A DNA stretch of 64,000 nt from positions 1-64,000 of the forward strand of contig JBCCJI010000020.1 in the NCBI GenBank assembly GCA_039027855.1, in the 5' to 3' direction. Shown in pieces: positions 32,310 through 39,591 of this stretch (position 1 is the stretch's first letter; each line of letters opens with the position of its first letter). Both the position numbers and the translations under genes were made by a program. This DNA comes from Thermohalobaculum sp039027855 (GTDB lineage Bacteria; Pseudomonadota; Alphaproteobacteria; Rhodobacterales; Rhodobacteraceae). The notes under the pieces are model-generated. The model had not been told where the DNA came from, searched no databases, and saw only the letters and a list, made by a program, of their open reading frames with translations.

Positions 32310-33986
32310 ATGCCTAACGGACGCGGATCGATCAGGTTCCTCGTAGTGACATCCATTGTCACCATCATAACCGCCATGGTGGGCACAGTCTCATATAGTC
32401 TCTATGAGATAAATAGAGTTGCTGATCGACTTGCAGTCGTCAATGAAGTCAATAGTGTCAAGCAACGCTTTGCCATCAACTTCCGTGGTAGTGTGCATGA
32501 CCGGGCAATTGAACTGCGTGACGTGGTGCTGTTCGATGATCCCACGGATCAGCAAGCCGCGATCGCAACGATTGACGACCTGGCCGCATTCTACGCCGAC
32601 AGTGCCGTCAAGCTGGACGCGATGATGGCAGCCGGTGATGGCGTGGACGGGGAGCAGCCAGCTCTGCTCGATGCGATCCGTGGGATCGAAGCTGAGACCT
32701 TGCCGATAATCGTCGAGGTCATCGAGGCCAGGCAGGCGGGGCGTTCGGAGCAGGCACATCGCATCCTAATGCAACAGGCCCGACCGCTCTTCATCGACTG
32801 GCTGGCGGCGATCAACCGTTTCATCGACCATCAGGAGGCGAAGAACCGCGCAATCGGTGCGCTGGTCGGCCGCAACCTGGAGGGCTTCAAGATCACCATG
32901 GGCGTCGCGCTGGTGCTCGCGTTCCTGCTCTCCGTCGCGCTTGTCGTGCTCATCCTGCGCGGGCTCTCGCCGCTGAAGGCGGTGACCGCGGTGATCGAGC
33001 GGGTGTCTGACGGCGATCTGACCGTCTCGACACCGATGGACGGTGCGGGCGAGGTAGCCGAACTGCAGCGTGCCGCAGTGCGCATGGTGCATTCCCTGCA
33101 GAAGAAGGCGGACGCGGCCAATGCCATCGCCTCCGGCAATCTGGTCATTCCCTACCAGGCGGACGGAAAGGACGATGTTCTCGGCAGGTCGCTCGTGGAG
33201 ATGCTGCAGACGGTGCGTGGGAGCGTTGAAACCGTCTCGGGCGAGGCGACGGCGCTGCGTGGTGCCGCGGATGCGATGCATGCGAACTCCATGCGTCTGA
33301 GCAGTGATGCGGACGGACAGGCACGGGCGGCGCAGACCGCATCGGCCGCGGTCGAGGAGATGTCGGCGAGCTTGCGCCAGTCGAGCGAGAACGCCAGCCA
33401 GACCGAAGGGATCGCCGCCCGCTCAGCCGCCGAGGCGCGCGAGGCGGGCGACGCCATCAATCGCGCCATGGAGGCGCTGCGCTCGATCACCGACCGAATC
33501 GGCATCGTGCAGGAGATCGCGCGCCAGACCGACCTTCTGGCCCTGAATGCGGCGGTCGAGGCGGCGCGCGCAGGCGAGCACGGCAAGGGCTTTGCCGTCG
33601 TCGCCTCCGAAGTCCGGAAGTTGGCCGAGCGGAGCCGGCAAGCGGCCAGCGAAATCTCCGGCATCTCGGTACAGACAGCCTCCGTCTCGGAAGATGCCAG
33701 TCAGAAGCTGGGCAATCTTCTGCCCAATATCGAGCAGACCTCTAAGCTTGTCCGCGAGATCTCCACGGCCTTGCAGGAGCAGACCATCGGCATCGAGCAG
33801 ATCAACATGTCGGTCCGCGAACTGGATGTCCTGACGGGCCGCAACCGTGATGCCGCCTCCTCTTGTCTCTCGACCTCGAAAGTCGTCCAAGGACGTGTCG
33901 GCAACCTTGCCGCGGCACTGGTCACTTTCGACACTGGTAGGCAGCAGAAAGCCGAAGACGCGGAGCGGTTGGCCCTAGCCGCATAG
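32310..33986 (+). CDS. methyl-accepting chemotaxis protein
   Basis: The 558-residue receptor has TM1 (FLVVTSIVTIITAMVGTVSY), a periplasmic four-helix-type ligand domain (about residues 32-190), TM2 (MGVALVLAFLLSVALVVLIL), a HAMP region with P-type SPLKAVTAVIERVSDGDLTV, and a cytoplasmic signalling hairpin. The tip is QTDLLALNAAVEAARAGEHG followed by KGFAVVASEVRKLAERS, the universal CheA/CheW contact. No CheR-binding pentapeptide ends the protein. The start ATG is preceded by GAGAGGG. The first 300 bp are noticeably richer in A+T than the rest, so the sensor domain may have been exchanged. Confidence 0.95.
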   Translation: MPNGRGSIRFLVVTSIVTIITAMVGTVSYSLYEINRVADRLAVVNEVNSVKQRFAINFRGSVHDRAIELRDVVLFDDPTDQQAAIATIDDLAAFYADSAVKLDAMMAAGDGVDGEQPALLDAIRGIEAETLPIIVEVIEARQAGRSEQAHRILMQQARPLFIDWLAAINRFIDHQEAKNRAIGALVGRNLEGFKITMGVALVLAFLLSVALVVLILRGLSPLKAVTAVIERVSDGDLTVSTPMDGAGEVAELQRAAVRMVHSLQKKADAANAIASGNLVIPYQADGKDDVLGRSLVEMLQTVRGSVETVSGEATALRGAADAMHANSMRLSSDADGQARAAQTASAAVEEMSASLRQSSENASQTEGIAARSAAEAREAGDAINRAMEALRSITDRIGIVQEIARQTDLLALNAAVEAARAGEHGKGFAVVASEVRKLAERSRQAASEISGISVQTASVSEDASQKLGNLLPNIEQTSKLVREISTALQEQTIGIEQINMSVRELDVLTGRNRDAASSCLSTSKVVQGRVGNLAAALVTFDTGRQQKAEDAERLALAA

Positions 33987-34142
33987 CCTCAGGCGATCAG
34001 CCATGGTCCATCGCCCTTGGTGACAAGGGCAGGGGGGCGTGGGCCGTGCATCTTCCACGCTGCCACACGGTGATCAATCGTGTAGTGGCAGCCCCGCAAC
34101 ATGCACCGTGGCGCGCGTTGGCGTCTAGATTAGCCGCCGCGA

Positions 34143-34523
34143 TCAGCTCTCCTCCAGCACCTTGCGTGCCACGCGAAAACACTCCAGCGCCGGGGGCACG
34201 CCGCAATAGATGCCGACGACGTGGATGATCGCGCGGATCTCGTCGCGGGTGACGCCGTTGTTGATCGCACCTCGGCAGTGGATCTCCCACTCGGTCATTT
34301 TCCCAAGCGCGCCGATCATGGCGAGGTTCATCATAGAGCGGGTCTTGGCGTCGATCACCTCGTCGCCCCAGCCGAAGCCCCAGCACCAGGCGGTCATCGC
34401 TTCCTGGAAAGGTCGGGTGAAATCGTCCGCCGCGGCGAGGTTCTTCTCGACATACTCGGCACCCAGCGTCGCCTTGCGCTGCTCCAGCCCCTTGAGGAAC
34501 AGGTCCTCGTCGAACGCGCTCAT
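34143..34523 (-). CDS. carboxymuconolactone decarboxylase (AhpD/PcaC) family protein
   Basis: The 126-residue protein has RKATLGAEYVEKNLAAADDF near the start, then the CMD core TRSMMNLAMIGALGKMTEWE, IHCRGAINNGVTRDEIRAII and HVVGIYCGVPPALECFR. The single Cys-His pair (EIHCRGA with H before C) is like PcaC rather than a CxxC AhpD. The true reaction is uncertain; PcaC acts in protocatechuate breakdown, but no other pca gene is here. The start overlaps the aldehyde dehydrogenase stop (ATGA), so it belongs to the catabolic operon. Confidence 0.88.
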   Translation of the reverse strand: MSAFDEDLFLKGLEQRKATLGAEYVEKNLAAADDFTRPFQEAMTAWCWGFGWGDEVIDAKTRSMMNLAMIGALGKMTEWEIHCRGAINNGVTRDEIRAIIHVVGIYCGVPPALECFRVARKVLEES

Positions 34524-35998
34524 GCCCCGCCTCCAAGCTTGATCGCGACATTCTTGGTCTGCACGTAGTTCCACAGCGCCTCGCGCCCCTTCTCGCGGCC
34601 ATAGCCCGAGCGACCGTAGCCGCCGAAGGGTGTTTCGACCCCGCCGGCGAACCATTCGTTCACGAAGACCTGCCCCGCGCGGAGCCGCCGCGCCGCACGC
34701 GTGGCCCGGTCGAGATCGCGGGTGAAGACGCCCGCGACCAGGCCGTAGTCGGTTGAATTGGCTATCTCGATCGCTTCGGCATCGTCGCGGAAGGACAGGA
34801 CCGAGAGCACCGGGCCGAACACTTCCTCGCGCCCGATGGCCATATCGGGCGTCACGTCGGCCAGCACGGTGGGTTCCATGAAGGCGCCGTCGCGGTTCAG
34901 CGCCCGGCCGCCGGTTATGGCGCGGGCGCCCGCCTTCTCGGCTGCCGCGACCATGCCGACCGCCCGGTCGCGCTGGGCGATCGAGACCATGCTGCCCATC
35001 GTGGGGCCGAAGACCGGGCTATCGGCGCCCGGCTGCACGGTCAGGCTGCGGGCCACGCCTTCTGCGCGTTCGATCAGCTCGTCGCGCCGGCTCTCATGCA
35101 CGATCACCCGACTCATCGCCGAGCAGACCTGGCCTGCGTTGAAATAGATCCCCCAGCGGATGTCCCTCTCGAAGGCTGCGAGATCGGCGTCGTCATGCAG
35201 GATGGCGGCGGATTTCCCGCCGAGCTCCAGCACGCAGGGCACGACGTTCTGTGCCGCCGCCGTGGCGATGGCGATCCCGGTGGGGACCGAGCCGGTGAAG
35301 ACGATCTGGTCGACACCCGGATGGGCCGACAGCGCCGCCCCGGCCTCACCCCCCAGCCCGCAGAGGATGTTGACCGCCCCCGCCGGGAAGCCCGCCGCTA
35401 CCGCCGCCTCGACCAGATAGGCGTTGGTCAACGGCGTCAGTTCCGGGGTTTTGACCACGCAGGCATTGCCCGTCGCCAGCGCTGCCGAGAGCGAGCGCGC
35501 CGTCATCTCCAGCGGATAATTCCACGGGATGATCTGGGCCGAGACGCCATAGGGCTCATGCTCGGTCCAGTCATAATAGCCGGCGCCGAGCGGGACCGAG
35601 CGGCCTTCGACGGTCGATGCCTGATTGCCGTAATATTCGAAATAGAGCGCCGCGCCACCGACCTCGATCAGGCTCTCCCAAAGCGGTTTGCCCTGCTCGC
35701 GGGTCAGGATCGCCGCGATCTCCTCGCGCCGCTCGGTGAGGTGGCGGCCCATGGCCTGCACCATGCGGCCCCGTTCGATCGGGCGCATGTCGCGCAGCAC
35801 GCCTGAGCGGTGCACCCGCGCCGCCGCCGCCGCCGCGCGGTCGACATCATGGGCATCGGCCAGCGCCTGCTCGGCCAGTGTCTCGCCGGTCGCGGGGTCG
35901 GTGACGGCGATCCGGCCCGCGCCGCCATCGACCCAGGCGCCGTCGATATGGTTCTGCCAATAGGGTTTGATCTCGGTTCGGTCGATCAGGTCGGCCAT
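34520..35998 (-). CDS. aldehyde dehydrogenase family protein
   Basis: The 492-residue NAD(P)-dependent enzyme has IIPWNYPLEMTARSLSAALA, FTGSVPTGIAIATAAA, ELGGKSAAIL with the general-base Glu, GIYFNAGQVCSAMSRVIVHE with the catalytic Cys, EEVFGPVLSV and NEWFAGGVETPFGGYGRSG. The sequence is closest in style to betaine-aldehyde and gamma-aminobutyraldehyde dehydrogenases. With the Rieske oxygenase upstream, an aldehyde released by oxidative C-N cleavage is a plausible substrate (inference). The stop is coupled to the next gene. Confidence 0.93.
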   Translation of the reverse strand: MADLIDRTEIKPYWQNHIDGAWVDGGAGRIAVTDPATGETLAEQALADAHDVDRAAAAAARVHRSGVLRDMRPIERGRMVQAMGRHLTERREEIAAILTREQGKPLWESLIEVGGAALYFEYYGNQASTVEGRSVPLGAGYYDWTEHEPYGVSAQIIPWNYPLEMTARSLSAALATGNACVVKTPELTPLTNAYLVEAAVAAGFPAGAVNILCGLGGEAGAALSAHPGVDQIVFTGSVPTGIAIATAAAQNVVPCVLELGGKSAAILHDDADLAAFERDIRWGIYFNAGQVCSAMSRVIVHESRRDELIERAEGVARSLTVQPGADSPVFGPTMGSMVSIAQRDRAVGMVAAAEKAGARAITGGRALNRDGAFMEPTVLADVTPDMAIGREEVFGPVLSVLSFRDDAEAIEIANSTDYGLVAGVFTRDLDRATRAARRLRAGQVFVNEWFAGGVETPFGGYGRSGYGREKGREALWNYVQTKNVAIKLGGGA

Positions 35999-36007
35999 CG
36001 GCTGTCC

Positions 36008-36748
36008 TCAAACGGTGATGCGGTGGGCATGTAGGTGGTCGTAATGCGGCTTCATCCGGCGATACACCCGGCGCACCCGCTCGGGCGCCTCGGCGATCTC
36101 GACATAGCGGCGGGTCTGGCGCGTGAGGCCGGTGGAGCGGGCGAGGTTGTGGTGAAACGAGCCGCCATCCCACCAGCTATGCGCCGCAGGGTCACCGCCA
36201 GGCTCCCAGCTCAGCGCTTCGGGCAGGAAGGGGATGCCGACCGCCTCGCAGAAGGCCGCGACCACGGCCTCGGGTGCCTCCAGCAGGTCGTCGCTGTCGA
36301 TCACCGGCGGGGGTCTTCCATCCAGCGCCCAGAGCAGGTCGAACAGCGCCCGCTGCTCGGGAAAGCCCACCTCTGCCTCCTCGAAGTCCGGCCACTTGTC
36401 GTGGATCGAGCTGAGCGTCTTGGCCGGGTCGCGGATCAGGAAGGCGTGGGTGAAATGGGCGAGAAACTCGGGCGTCCACAAGTGGCTGATGTAATGCGGG
36501 AAATCCTTGGTGAAGACCGGCCGCGCTGCAGCCCGCGCCTGCATGTCGGCCCAAACGCTCTCCAGCGTCAGGCCGGGCGTGGTTTTGTCTCCTGGGCGAA
36601 AGCGCGGCCAGAGCGGGTCTTCGCCCTGATACCACGCCTCGCCGAAGGGTTCGTGCAGGCAGTCCATGTCGCCGCGTTGGCGCATCATCCACTCGAACGC
36701 GGTGGAGGTAGAGCGTGGCACCGCCCAGAGCGCCACGATCTTATGCAT
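36008..36748 (-). CDS. sulfotransferase-like family protein
   Basis: The 246-residue protein starts HKIVALWAVPRSTSTAFEWM, which matches the 5'-phosphosulfate-binding loop of sulfotransferase-like proteins (P-R-S-x-S-T). It continues with DCLHEPFGEAWY, FTKDFPHYISHLW, FLIRDPAKTLSSIHDKW (the 3'-phosphate RD-x4-S motif), and VIDSDDLLEAPEAVVAAFCE. These catalytic-loop elements look intact. Related proteins occur in amino-acid and betaine catabolic operons without a proven sulfotransferase role. Its ATG overlaps the previous gene's stop by 8 bp, which places it firmly in the operon. Confidence 0.85.
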   Translation of the reverse strand: MHKIVALWAVPRSTSTAFEWMMRQRGDMDCLHEPFGEAWYQGEDPLWPRFRPGDKTTPGLTLESVWADMQARAAARPVFTKDFPHYISHLWTPEFLAHFTHAFLIRDPAKTLSSIHDKWPDFEEAEVGFPEQRALFDLLWALDGRPPPVIDSDDLLEAPEAVVAAFCEAVGIPFLPEALSWEPGGDPAAHSWWDGGSFHHNLARSTGLTRQTRRYVEIAEAPERVRRVYRRMKPHYDHLHAHRITV

Positions 36749-37577
36749 TAAGGCGGTCCAACAGCCGCCCGTGCGAACCCTCCGGCGCGATGGCGAGATC
36801 GCGGAAGATCGCCCAGTAGAGCGCCGTGTCATGGCCGATCACCGGCTTGCCGAGCAGCGTCTCGAGCCGGGGTGTCAGGTGCAGCGGCCGCTCGGGCACG
36901 CCGCCGGGGCCGGATCGGAAGTTGCACATGCCGTTGATCAGGTAGGCGTCGGCGCCCGGCGCTTGTTCAGCCACGTAGAGAAAGCTGCGCTCGGCCAGGT
37001 CGCCATCGAAGATCCAGCGCCGGGCGTTTACCGCTTCCTGGCTCTCGAACCAGCCTTGGTCGTGGAAGTTACCGGCCCAGATCACGTCGAACCCGGCCTC
37101 GCGCAGGAACCCGGCCGTGCCCTGCCACCAGTCGGGCCAGTGATAGGCGGCATTCAGCGCCACCTTTTCGACGCCCATCGCCCGCAGCGCCTCGACCATG
37201 GCGTAGCCGGCCATGTGAAAGCGGATGCCGTACTTCTCCGACAGCGCCTCGCCGTGCTGCCGGATCCCCTCGACGCCCAGCCCGCTGGCATGCACCCAGT
37301 TGGAGCCGACCTGACCCGCCACATCGACGCCGTTCCGCGCCATGCAGTGCACGAAATCGTCGAGCATCCCGAAGTTCCGCCGCCGCTGATCGAGGCCATG
37401 GGCATAGTCCGGATCATGCAGCATCCAGCCATGCACGCCGACCGTGCGGGGCGCGATGCGCAGGAAATCCGACGGCGCGGCGTCATAGTCGAAGGGCGGG
37501 CAGGTGAAGCCGACCTGATGGGGAAAGAGCTTCTGCTCCGGCGTCCACCGGGTCGGCATGGCGAGCGCGTCAGCCAT
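36741..37577 (-). CDS. Asp/Glu racemase-superfamily protein (maleate isomerase / arylmalonate decarboxylase-like)
   Basis: The 278-residue protein has FGMLDDFVHCMARNGVDVAG, QVGSNWVHASGLG, GIRFHMAGYAMVEALRAMGV and YLINGMCNFRSGPGG. Members of this superfamily use two cysteines. The second is present (C218 in GMCNFRSG, equivalent to the SCTNLR region). Where the first is expected (the CTSG/GCTS position), this protein reads GSNW. A single active-site Cys on this side is typical of arylmalonate decarboxylase rather than racemases or maleate isomerase, so a decarboxylase or other one-base reaction is plausible. The alignment was made by eye. It overlaps the Rieske gene by 8 bp. Confidence 0.8.
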   Translation of the reverse strand: MADALAMPTRWTPEQKLFPHQVGFTCPPFDYDAAPSDFLRIAPRTVGVHGWMLHDPDYAHGLDQRRRNFGMLDDFVHCMARNGVDVAGQVGSNWVHASGLGVEGIRQHGEALSEKYGIRFHMAGYAMVEALRAMGVEKVALNAAYHWPDWWQGTAGFLREAGFDVIWAGNFHDQGWFESQEAVNARRWIFDGDLAERSFLYVAEQAPGADAYLINGMCNFRSGPGGVPERPLHLTPRLETLLGKPVIGHDTALYWAIFRDLAIAPEGSHGRLLDRLNA

Positions 37578-38649
37578 CGATCGCCTCGCGCATCCAGCGC
37601 TGCAGATGCATGACCGGATGCTCGGAGTTCACCCCACCAGCCGGCGCAACCACCAGCGGCCCCGGCACATAGCCGCGCGAGCGGAGGCCCCGCTGCACCG
37701 ATTCGACGAGGTGGATGTCTTCTTCGACGGTCGTCGCCCGGTCCTGCACGGCAAGCCTGCGCACCGTCTCGTCATCCGCGCCCTCGACCGAGTACCAGCC
37801 ACGCCAGACCGTCACCGTCTCGGGCCCTGTGGCGCGCCAGTGATAGGTATTGAGCACGTTGCCCGGGTAGACCTGAAAGCTGAACATCGGCCAGAGGAAC
37901 CAGCTCGAATACTCGTGCGCGTGGTCGAAACCGCTCTCGATGTCATAGGTCATCTGGTCGAGCGACTGACACTCGGTCGTGTGGCGCAGGCACATTCCTT
38001 GCGGTTGGATGTCATAGGTCTCGGGCCGCACCACGCCGTTGGAGAAGGTCGGGTGGTTCAGGCTGCAGTGATAGCATTCCGAGTAATTCTCGACCGAGAC
38101 CTTCCAGTTGCAGTGCTCCGGGATCTCCACCCATTCGAGCGGGCGGAGCGTCGCCCAATGGGGCACCCAGTCTTCCAGCTCGGCCCGCGTGCCGGGGAAC
38201 CAGTCGTCCATCGGCGCGGCATGCGGGTCGAGGTTGACGAAGACGAAGCCCAGGAAATCCTCCACGCGCACCGCGGTCAGGCAGATCGAGGATTTGTCGA
38301 ACCCCTCCACCGCCTTGATGTTCGGCCCGGCGCGGAGTTGCCCGGTCAGCTCATAGGTCCAAGCGTGGTAGGGGCAGACCACCACGCGCGTCTTGCCGCT
38401 GCCTTGCACAAGCTGATGCGCCCGGTGCTGGCAGACATTGAAAAAGGCGCGGATGACACCGCCGCGCCCGCGCACGGCGAACAGGCTCTCGCCCGCTATC
38501 TCGAAGGTCGTGTAACTGCCCGGCGTCGGGATCTCGCTCGCATGGCAGGCAAATTGCCAGGTCTTGGCCAACAGCCCGGTCTTCTCGGTCTCGAAGACGA
38601 TGGGGTTCGTGTAGTAGCTGGCGGCGAGCGAGCGGATCGGAGCGGTCAT
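37570..38649 (-). CDS. Rieske non-haem iron oxygenase, alpha subunit (quaternary-ammonium demethylase/monooxygenase type)
   Basis: In the 359 residues the Rieske cluster ligands are C73, H75, C92 and H95 (NVCQHRAHQLVQ and VVCPYHAWTYE). The mononuclear iron ligands appear to be H194 and H199 (NYSECYHCSLNH) and D311 (VEEDIHLVE). The bridging residue, usually Asp, is Glu (E191 in ECYH), as in carnitine monooxygenase CntA and related quaternary-amine enzymes. The length is close to CntA and shorter than glycine betaine or stachydrine enzymes. It should oxidatively cleave a C-N bond using electrons from a separate reductase, which is not encoded here. Its ATG overlaps the MurR-type regulator stop (TGATG). 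Confidence 0.92.
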   Translation of the reverse strand: MTAPIRSLAASYYTNPIVFETEKTGLLAKTWQFACHASEIPTPGSYTTFEIAGESLFAVRGRGGVIRAFFNVCQHRAHQLVQGSGKTRVVVCPYHAWTYELTGQLRAGPNIKAVEGFDKSSICLTAVRVEDFLGFVFVNLDPHAAPMDDWFPGTRAELEDWVPHWATLRPLEWVEIPEHCNWKVSVENYSECYHCSLNHPTFSNGVVRPETYDIQPQGMCLRHTTECQSLDQMTYDIESGFDHAHEYSSWFLWPMFSFQVYPGNVLNTYHWRATGPETVTVWRGWYSVEGADDETVRRLAVQDRATTVEEDIHLVESVQRGLRSRGYVPGPLVVAPAGGVNSEHPVMHLQRWMREAIDG

Positions 38650-39533
38650 CAACTGTCCCCGGAGTAGAGGCCGAGACGGCGGCGTCGGGAATGGAACGCT
38701 TCCACACGTTCGACGATCTCGCCCCCGGCCTGCGCGATCACAAACGACAACAAAGTCTCCAAAAGCGCGATCGTGCTGACGGAGGACGGGAAGAATTGCG
38801 GCGTGTCGGCGGCCACGACAAAGCCGTGATCGGCTGCGCGATAGATCGGGCTCGCCAGGCTGTCGGTGATGCCGATCACGGTCACGCCCTGCTCGCGCGC
38901 GACCGCGACCGCCTCGATCACCTCGCTGCGGAAGGGCGCGCAGGTGATGGCGATCAGCACGTCGCGATGATCTGTCCAGGCCAGGTCGTCGGTCGCGACC
39001 GAGCCTGCGCGCGGGATCGCCTGGAACTGCTTCATGCCCGTCGAGGCGAGATACGTGAAGTTGCGCGCATTGGCGTTCATCACGCCAACACCCAGCGTGA
39101 AGACGTCGCGTGCGTTCCAGATCGCCGATGCGGCGGCCGTTAGCTGATCGGCGGTGATGCCGGTGAAGGTCTCCTCGATATTGCGCAGCGCCGCTTGCAC
39201 CATATCGGCGTAAAGCCCGCCCATGCCGCCGGATTTGCGGATGCCCTGCAGCAGGCGGACGCGGTCGGGGAATGTGACCTGGCCCCTGCGGATCGCCTCT
39301 CGGAAGGGCTCGCGAAAATCCTCGTAGCCCTCGAACCCGACCTGGCGCGCCATGCGCACGACGGTGTTGGGCTTGACCTTCGCCGCCTCGGCAATCTCGC
39401 GCACGGTCGAGACGCCCACATCGCGCGGGTTCTCCAGCACGTATCTTGCCGCCTTCTGCGCCTCGGGCGTCAGATCGCCGAATTCCTCGGCGAGGCGGCT
39501 CAGCACGTTTGATGATACATCTGTCCCATCCAT
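38649..39533 (-). CDS. MurR/RpiR family transcriptional regulator
   Basis: The 294-residue protein has an N-terminal helix-turn-helix (DVGVSTVREIAEAAKVKPNT then VVRMARQVGFEGYEDF, about residues 38-73) and a C-terminal SIS domain (VFTLGVGVMNANARNFTYLA, DVLIAITCAPFRSEVIEAVA and VTVIGITDSLASPIY). RpiR proteins sense phosphosugars or small metabolites through SIS. The ATG at 39533 is chosen from domain limits. It is divergent from the flavoprotein gene at 39592 across 58 bp and likely controls both directions, including its own operon of the Rieske, racemase-like, sulfotransferase-like, aldehyde dehydrogenase and CMD genes. Confidence 0.92.
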   Translation of the reverse strand: MDGTDVSSNVLSRLAEEFGDLTPEAQKAARYVLENPRDVGVSTVREIAEAAKVKPNTVVRMARQVGFEGYEDFREPFREAIRRGQVTFPDRVRLLQGIRKSGGMGGLYADMVQAALRNIEETFTGITADQLTAAASAIWNARDVFTLGVGVMNANARNFTYLASTGMKQFQAIPRAGSVATDDLAWTDHRDVLIAITCAPFRSEVIEAVAVAREQGVTVIGITDSLASPIYRAADHGFVVAADTPQFFPSSVSTIALLETLLSFVIAQAGGEIVERVEAFHSRRRRLGLYSGDS

Positions 39534-39591
39534 GATTGACGACGGTATAAACGTGCGATTAGCCTGTCTAGGCTTTTTCGCGGGAGGTCGC
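39534..39591 (+). promoter_or_regulatory. divergent control region with candidate sigma70-type promoter
   Basis: This 58-bp gap must carry control signals for both directions. On the plus strand TTGACG (39536-39541) is followed after 18 bp by TAGCCT (39560-39565), a weak -35/-10 pair ending 26 bp before the ATG. GGGAGG (39582-39587) is the ribosome binding site. On the minus strand TTATAC (39550-39545) could be a -10 only a few bases from the regulator's ATG. A regulator operator probably overlaps, but I cannot delimit it. Confidence 0.4.
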
